In this document: in pieces, positions 58,401-64,000 of the stretch
Numbering within the stretch: the first letter of the stretch is position 1
Layout of the letters: each line of letters opens with the position of its first letter
Assembly: GCF_000002425.4 (NCBI RefSeq)
Contig: NC_037258.1
Span: 18,159,706-18,223,705 of the forward strand
Direction: 5' to 3'
Length of the DNA stretch: 64,000 nucleotides
From: Physcomitrium patens
Taxonomy: Eukaryota > Streptophyta > Bryopsida > Funariales > Funariaceae
Notes under the pieces: model-generated
The model's input: the letters and a program-made list of their open reading frames with translations, nothing else
The model's database searches: none
What the model was told of the DNA's origin: nothing
Position numbers and translations under genes: made by a program

Positions 58401-60645
58401 TATTAAACTCATGACTTTTTATTTAATTAATTACATCTTTAATTATACTTTTAAAAGAGTTAAGTCTATAAAAAATCAAGTCTATTTAAAGATTGTATTT
58501 TTTATCTATAATAAATTTAAAATGACTAGATTAAAAGGTAATCTAATAATATTAAATATTATAAAGCTAATATGACCATTAATTACTATTTCTAAAAGAA
58601 ATATTTTATGAATAATGTCTTTAAAGGACAATGGAAGATCATCTATAACTTCTACATGAACAAGTTTTATTTTCTTTACTAACAGTATATTATATCTTTT
58701 AACAAACTTTTCATCTAAAAAACAAATTAAGACTCTTGAATCTACTAAGGCAAAGGCTTTGTGATGTTTATGTTCTAAACTAATATCTATTCTAAAAGAA
58801 AGAGAGGATTTTGAGGAGAGAATAGAACCTTCATTAGGTATTGCGTAAGGTTTCAATTACATGGTTTCTATTATAGCCAGACAAATTTGTTTTCCAACAT
58901 ATTAGCTTCTTTGACAATCATACTTCTTATTTTATAATTGCATTGCTTTTTTGGTCAATATTGAATAGTATTCTTTGATTTTCCACAATATAAATATAAT
59001 CCTTCTTAACAATGATGAATCTTTTTGAATTCAATAGAGATTTAAAATATACTGCATCAATTTGCATATCATCTATTTTCAAAGGTATGTGTTGAAAAGA
59101 TGTTGAATGCCATTGAATTGTAATAATATTAAGGTCTACTAATGCAATTTTTATATCAAAATTCAAAAATTTAATTATCTTATTTTACAACAAAATCAAT
59201 TATTTGATTTAATATTTGAGGATCAAATAAATTGAGTATTAATTTCTTTATTTTTTATTGTGATCTATAAAAAAATTAGCTAATGAATACGGCACCATTC
59301 TACTTAATATCAATTGTAAGTTGTCAAAATTATGAAACAAACAATATTATAGTATTATTTTTTTGTCACAAAATAAAAATCTTTTTTATTGCAATACAAA
59401 TTATATCATATTTTCTATACATAAATTAAAACTCTAGAAAAAAAACTTTCAAATTATTTAATATTAAATCACATTATTCAAGAAAAGATAAAAACTATGA
59501 TAATATAAAATCAAAAAATAATATTCCAATAAACTTGACTTGTGATCTTGGAGTTGAATAGCTTCAAGGTTGAAGTCCAATTGTTAGTTATACTTGATTG
59601 ATAAATCCTCAAAATTTTGATCTTGTACCATCAAACTTCTCAAGTAAGACAATTCTTGGTTTTCAAAGAATAATATTCTACTATAAGAAAAAAGACATGA
59701 TTTGATGCAGATGTTCAAGCAGCTCCAATCATCTCTATATTTCCACTTTCTATCATTCTTATTCGTCTTTGTAGTGGTAAATTGAGTTTATGCATCTTAA
59801 GTATTAATTTTCTCAATTGTTCTTGCATTTGTGCCATTGCTTTTTATTTTTTTATTTTGACAAGTTCTATCATATTAAAATATAGAAGAAAAGAAATATC
59901 TAATAACACATAAGACAAAGCAAAAGAAGAATTTGAAAATAAAAATAATATTAAAAATAATATTAGTTTAAAAAATTTAATGTATAATTTTTAATATGCT
60001 TATATTTTATTAAAAAAAAGAATAATCTATTTTTAATAAAAATAAAATAAAAAGACAAAGCTTTAATATTATAAGTGTACTCTTTTCAATATGTCAAGGA
60101 CAAAAACTTGATGAAAGTAAATAAATAAGTAGAATTTTATTAAAGAAGCATGAAAAAATAAAAAAATATATATATATGTATTAAAAAAAAATTGGAATGG
60201 CTATTGCCAAAAGACAATAAAACTAGAGATTCTTGAAACTAAACAAGAAGCAAGAAAAGAATTGATAAGAGTGAAGAAGGCTTTATTCTTACCTCTATAA
60301 ATATTATCTACCTAAGAGCTATGTGGCAATGTTTTATAGGACTTCCAAAATTTCTTAACTTTGCACAATACGTATCTTAACTTATAAGGCAAGTTTCTTA
60401 TATGGATGCCACATAGTTAGCTTGTTTTACAAGCTACCAATATTTGTAGCATGTAGTTAATTTATTAATCAAGTTTTTCACCTATCCATCAACTACAAAT
60501 ACATGTAAAGTCAAAATAGAGTCTATGAAGCTTCTAGAAAGCTTGCCTAAAAGATATTATGAAATTGATCTAATTCTTTTTATTTCTATCTATTCATATT
60601 ATTTAAGTAATAATTATAATAAATATATTTCTATAATAATAATAT
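55460..60645 (-). mobile_element. Degenerate chromovirus C (3' end lost)
   Basis: From the chromodomain/integrase tail (55465-55700, matching 51440-51700) through integrase, RNase H, RT, protease and gag to a 5' LTR at 60092. Nearly every frame is broken; the longest is protease at 58506-58856 (ALVDSRVLICFLDEKF, DSG changed to DSR). The 3' LTR is missing at the junction with B. Part of C (56748 onward) is the right copy of the segmental duplication. Confidence 0.8.
60092..60645 (-). repeat. 5' LTR of element C
   Basis: Starts TGTCAAGGACAAAAACTTG and matches the B and A LTRs. Minus-strand heat-shock-like block TTCtaGAAgcTTC (60549-60537), TATA box in TAATATTTATAGAGG near 60295. The right limit is blurred by AT-rich decay. 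Confidence 0.75.
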
Positions 60646-62322
60646 CTAATTTAATAAAAAATACTTATAAATAATTTGAAAATTTTATTTATAATTTAAA
60701 ATAAATTCCGTATTAATTTTTAAACCTATAACATATACTTAGAAGTTTTAAAAGTAAAAAATATGATTTTAAGAATTCTTCTTATTTATGATTTTTTAAT
60801 ACTAAACAAATTCACATGCTATGATGTAATATAAAACACTAAATCAACTCACTAATTATTTTAGCACAAAAATATGTATTTAGAATGCTTAAAATCACAA
60901 TATATGGTGAATAGTATAAAAATCTTTAGACAAACAAAAAATTAGATTATTAATTGTAGAAATGAAATCTTAATAAGTCTTAGAGGCAATTATCTAAGTT
61001 GATTTAGTATTTTTTACTTATTATTGAGTATTAAGAGTTATTTATTAAGATAAATATTTATAATGGCTTTTTTTTACATAGATTATTTATAAAAAACTAT
61101 AAATGTTAGTTAGTAGCTAGAAGAAGTATGAGAATGAACCTTGTATTTTTTTTAATTATTTATATAAAAAGTAGGATTTTAAAGTGGATTTAAATTTATT
61201 TTATTATTATAAAAAATCATCAAGATAGGAAATTATAGCTTTAAACTGATATTAGCATTGTAAAATCATTATAAGAATTTTTAGAATTTATTTAGATTTT
61301 TTAGAGCAATTTATAAGACTTTGATAAAAATAAGTTTTATTACTTTAGAAGCCATTATGGAGAAATAGAACAAGATTTGAAGGCCACAAAAGGTTCTTAG
61401 GCTAATTGGATATTTTAAAATACCATAGAGAAGTCAAAGTTATAAAAATATTGGATCTATTTGTAGAAAATAGAAGGATCAACAGCTAGTATAGTCCTTA
61501 TAAGAAAAGAGGGATATAAGTCCTATATAGGTTGTAGCACCTTGAAGGTACTTGGGAGGATAAGACCAAGGCCTCGTAGCCTCTCTAAGATATCTTTATA
61601 TACTAGATGTGAGCCTTAGTGAGGTTCGAACCTTTGATCTATAAGCAAGTTATCCTTGAGGTAAAATATTTTCACTTAACTTTTTATTTATTTACTTGTT
61701 AATATATATATTATTTTTATATTTTTATATTTATTGAATAAAAACTCAATGAACATGTTGGATCAAGTTTTGAATTGTATAACTCCTTAATTTCATTTAT
61801 TTAAATTATTTTGTCTTTGTTCTTCTTTTATTCTAACTATTTACTTTTTCCACTTCATACTACTAATTACAAGCAACTCTTAATTAAAGCCATCTTGTAA
61901 TTTGAGTTGACAAGTAAATTTTACACTCATATGTGATTAATTTTAGTTACTTATATATATTCTAAAATTATTTGTGATAGAAATAATATATAAAATAATA
62001 GAATATCATAATTTTTTATCATTATATCTTATAAAAATAAATTATAAACTAATAGACTAGCTGAAGGTATCTTACTTGCCATATCTTCATATTTAATCTT
62101 AACCATTATAATATATATAGGTAATACGGAGGAGGTACCAAAAGAAACATAAAAGATGGATAAAGAAGCTTGGAAGAACTTAGCTTTGTATATAAGAAAG
62201 TACAAAGGAATAAAGATCAAAGTTTAAAGAAATTTGGCAAAGTTAGTATAGAAGCACAAAGAATATTGCAAGGCTAGATGTTCCACATAAAAAGAAGTTA
62301 TAAGTCCTAACTACCTTCTTGA
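60646..62322. other. Spacer of the segmental duplication, right copy
   Basis: Near-identical to 40801-42488. The SINE-like unit recurs at about 61475-61680 with its B box GGTTCGAACC at 61623-61632. No gene is seen. Confidence 0.5.
61475..61680 (-). mobile_element. SINE-like unit, right copy
   Basis: Copy of 41640-41845 carried by the segmental duplication, with A- and B-box-like sequences kept. Confidence 0.4.
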
Positions 62323-63090
62323 TGTTCTCGTTGTGTTCAAGCTTCAATATACCAAAGAAATTGAACTAATAGAGGTGGAATAAAACACAAGGAAAGACTG
62401 GTTATATGAATTGGGTCTGTTAGTGTCACAATTAATTATACTCGGGCTATCTAAAATCAATTATCAAACTACAAAACACCAAGGCTTACTACTTCCATCT
62501 TAATTCAACACATAATCCATTCTATGACTATCAATTCAACAATATTTCCATATTCTTATCAGTTCATCTCCCACTTACTCTCTTTGTCATTTATATATAT
62601 TCAATTACTGATCTTCAGCTTATTTATTTTATTCATTTTCTCAATTCATCACATAGAATTCAATATCTTTACATAACACAATACAATTCGATAATCTCAA
62701 TTCTCAAGGTCACAAATTTTCTCCAAATCGGTCAGTCCAAAGTCATATTCCACAATAATCTAATCATAGTTTCAACAATACTTCTTTCAATCACAATTCT
62801 TCATAAGCAAATAATAAAAGCAAAGATAACAAAGAGGTAGCACCAAGCTTGCCCCGGCTTACGACTATCACAGTCTCGCTCTGATTTCCCTTTTTTCAAT
62901 CTCTTTATCCTATGAAAAAATTGGACCATCGGCCAATAGATTCCAAAGGTTATGACCCTTTGAATTCTTAACCATTTGTTCCACTAACAACCTACTGTTA
63001 CCAACTAAACTGCATAACCATAAGTATAATTCTCAAGGTTGGCAATAACCAACTAGTAACTTACCACAAAATTTATTTACCTATTCTACA
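62323..63090 (-). repeat. Solo LTR of element E family
   Basis: 768 bases, TGTTCTCGTTGTG to CCTATTCTACA, a few percent different from 42489-43255. No internal sequence follows: 63091 onward is unrelated. Flanks CTTGA and CTTCC share only three bases, so the target duplication has decayed or is absent. Probably the outcome of LTR-LTR recombination in the right copy. Confidence 0.8.
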
Positions 63091-63709
63091 CTTCCTTTGA
63101 TACTAATGATTAATTTCCAATATTAAACTTTAACACTCAAATAATTTTATTACTTCTATTTTTTTTGTAACATTTTCTTTATTACTTGTCTTTATCTACT
63201 AGACCTCTTATATTAAAGGTGGTTGTTTAATCAAATCCACATTTTTGCATTCATGTTAGTCACTTCAATCATTGTGCATTTTTGGTGAATTTACTACTCT
63301 TTTAGATTTTTCTTCCTAATTGTAAATTGATCTTAAAGAAAATAAAGAAATGTACTTCCATCTTTTCTACCATTGTTTTGTTGTAAGTTTGTACTTATGG
63401 ATCAAAACAAAAAGATCCAAAAATAAATAATTATTACTTTATAATTCATGTATTAAAAAATTAACAATGATGCAAATTCATATGAAACTCATTACATTCT
63501 AATGGAAAGCTATAGAGCAATCTAAGGCAAAAACTTTGGAAAAAAGATAATAAGGATAATTTGGTCTTAATTCTACAACAACATTTATAGATTAATTTTT
63601 TTAAATAATCGAATGTGATTTTTTTTTCTAAGTGATCTAATATAAATTTTATATTTGTTGACTTTTTGCATACATTATTAAGACATGCTGAATCAATAAA
63701 TCCAAGCCA

Positions 63710-63744
<35 letters not shown>

Positions 63745-64000
63745 ATATAGAGGAGCACTAGAAGGAATGCAAGTGACAAGCAAATATGCTTGGAAGAACT
63801 TGGTGGAGCATATAGAGAAGTGTAGGGACAACAAGAGAAGGATGACCTTCAACCTACTAATTATATATATCATATTCCACTAACATTTCAATAACTAATA
63901 ATCAAACATAATAACTAAATTAAACTTTAATGCACATATTTAATTTATATCCATCTATTGATTTACAAAAATCGATTTGGCTATAAAAAAAATCAAAAAA
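63091..64000. other. AT-rich DNA to the window end
   Basis: No gene. Contains a pure (AT)n tract at about 63714-63741 followed by GCTTGGAAGAACTTGG, which resembles GCTTGGAAGAACTTAG at 42330 and 62164 in the duplication spacer, hinting at another diverged copy of that repeat. Confidence 0.4.

Larger units (their letters stand above)
56748..63090. repeat. Segmental duplication, right copy
   Basis: Counterpart of 32887-33633 plus 39114-43255. It retains the 1.46 kb (59148-60606: gag start, leader and most of the C 5' LTR) that the left copy lost, and lacks element D. It ends at the edge of the solo E LTR. Confidence 0.85.

Noticed and set aside
63649..63873. 74-codon minus frame near the window end
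   Set aside because: Translation of an (AT)n tract (Ile-Tyr repeats) and AT-rich flanks.

Overview
The window reads as nuclear DNA of a green plant (streptophyte). It holds an intron-containing NAC transcription factor, plant-type histones H4 and H2B, two tRNA-Glu genes, and a thick layer of Ty3/gypsy and Ty1/copia retrotransposons. Host genes are GC-rich islands (about 1-8 kb, 18.5-20.2 kb, 31.3-32.3 kb) in very AT-rich repeat DNA. Chromodomain-bearing gypsy elements dominate. This fits a bryophyte, but I cannot name the species and the lineage is an inference.

Layout. 1-8.8 kb: low-copy DNA with a possible partial ORF at the left edge and a three-exon NAC gene of the NAM/CUC type (4923-6532), with a TATA box 2.3 kb upstream. 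8.8-18.4 kb: AT-rich DNA with a decayed minus-strand copia element (about 9978-15008) that contains two solo gypsy LTRs. 18.5-20.2 kb: intronless histone H4, then tRNA-Glu(CTC). 21-26.4 kb: a degenerate coding remnant, then two truncated gypsy elements head to head. 26.4-26.8 kb: a second copy of the tRNA-Glu segment, abutting the truncated gypsy. 28.2-28.6 kb: an 11-bp-period degenerate tandem repeat. 31.3-32.3 kb: histone H2B with one intron, minus strand. 32.9-64 kb: nested retrotransposons. These are chromovirus D (33634-39108) inserted in an older fragment C', an Athila/Tat-like element E (42489-50279), chromovirus B (50280 to about 55460) fused to degenerate chromovirus C (about 55460-60645), and a solo E LTR (62323-63090). 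C' + spacer + E LTR (32.9-43.3 kb) and C + spacer + solo LTR (56.7-63.1 kb) are two copies of one segmental duplication.

The best candidate for something undescribed is at the 3' ends of the histone genes. H4 and H2B, 12 kb apart and on opposite strands, each carry the same 16-nt hairpin (6-bp stem GGTGTT/AACACC, 4-nt loop) 27-36 nt after the stop codon, followed 8-10 nt later by a shared purine-rich GGRATGA. That geometry mirrors the metazoan and green-algal histone stem-loop plus downstream element, which land plants are generally described as lacking. The second notable signal is arrays of perfect heat-shock elements upstream of the TATA box in the LTRs of chromovirus D, with a smaller version in the B/C family. 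This suggests heat-responsive retrotransposon promoters.

All retrotransposon proteins here are interrupted by stops or frameshifts. They are annotated as remnants.
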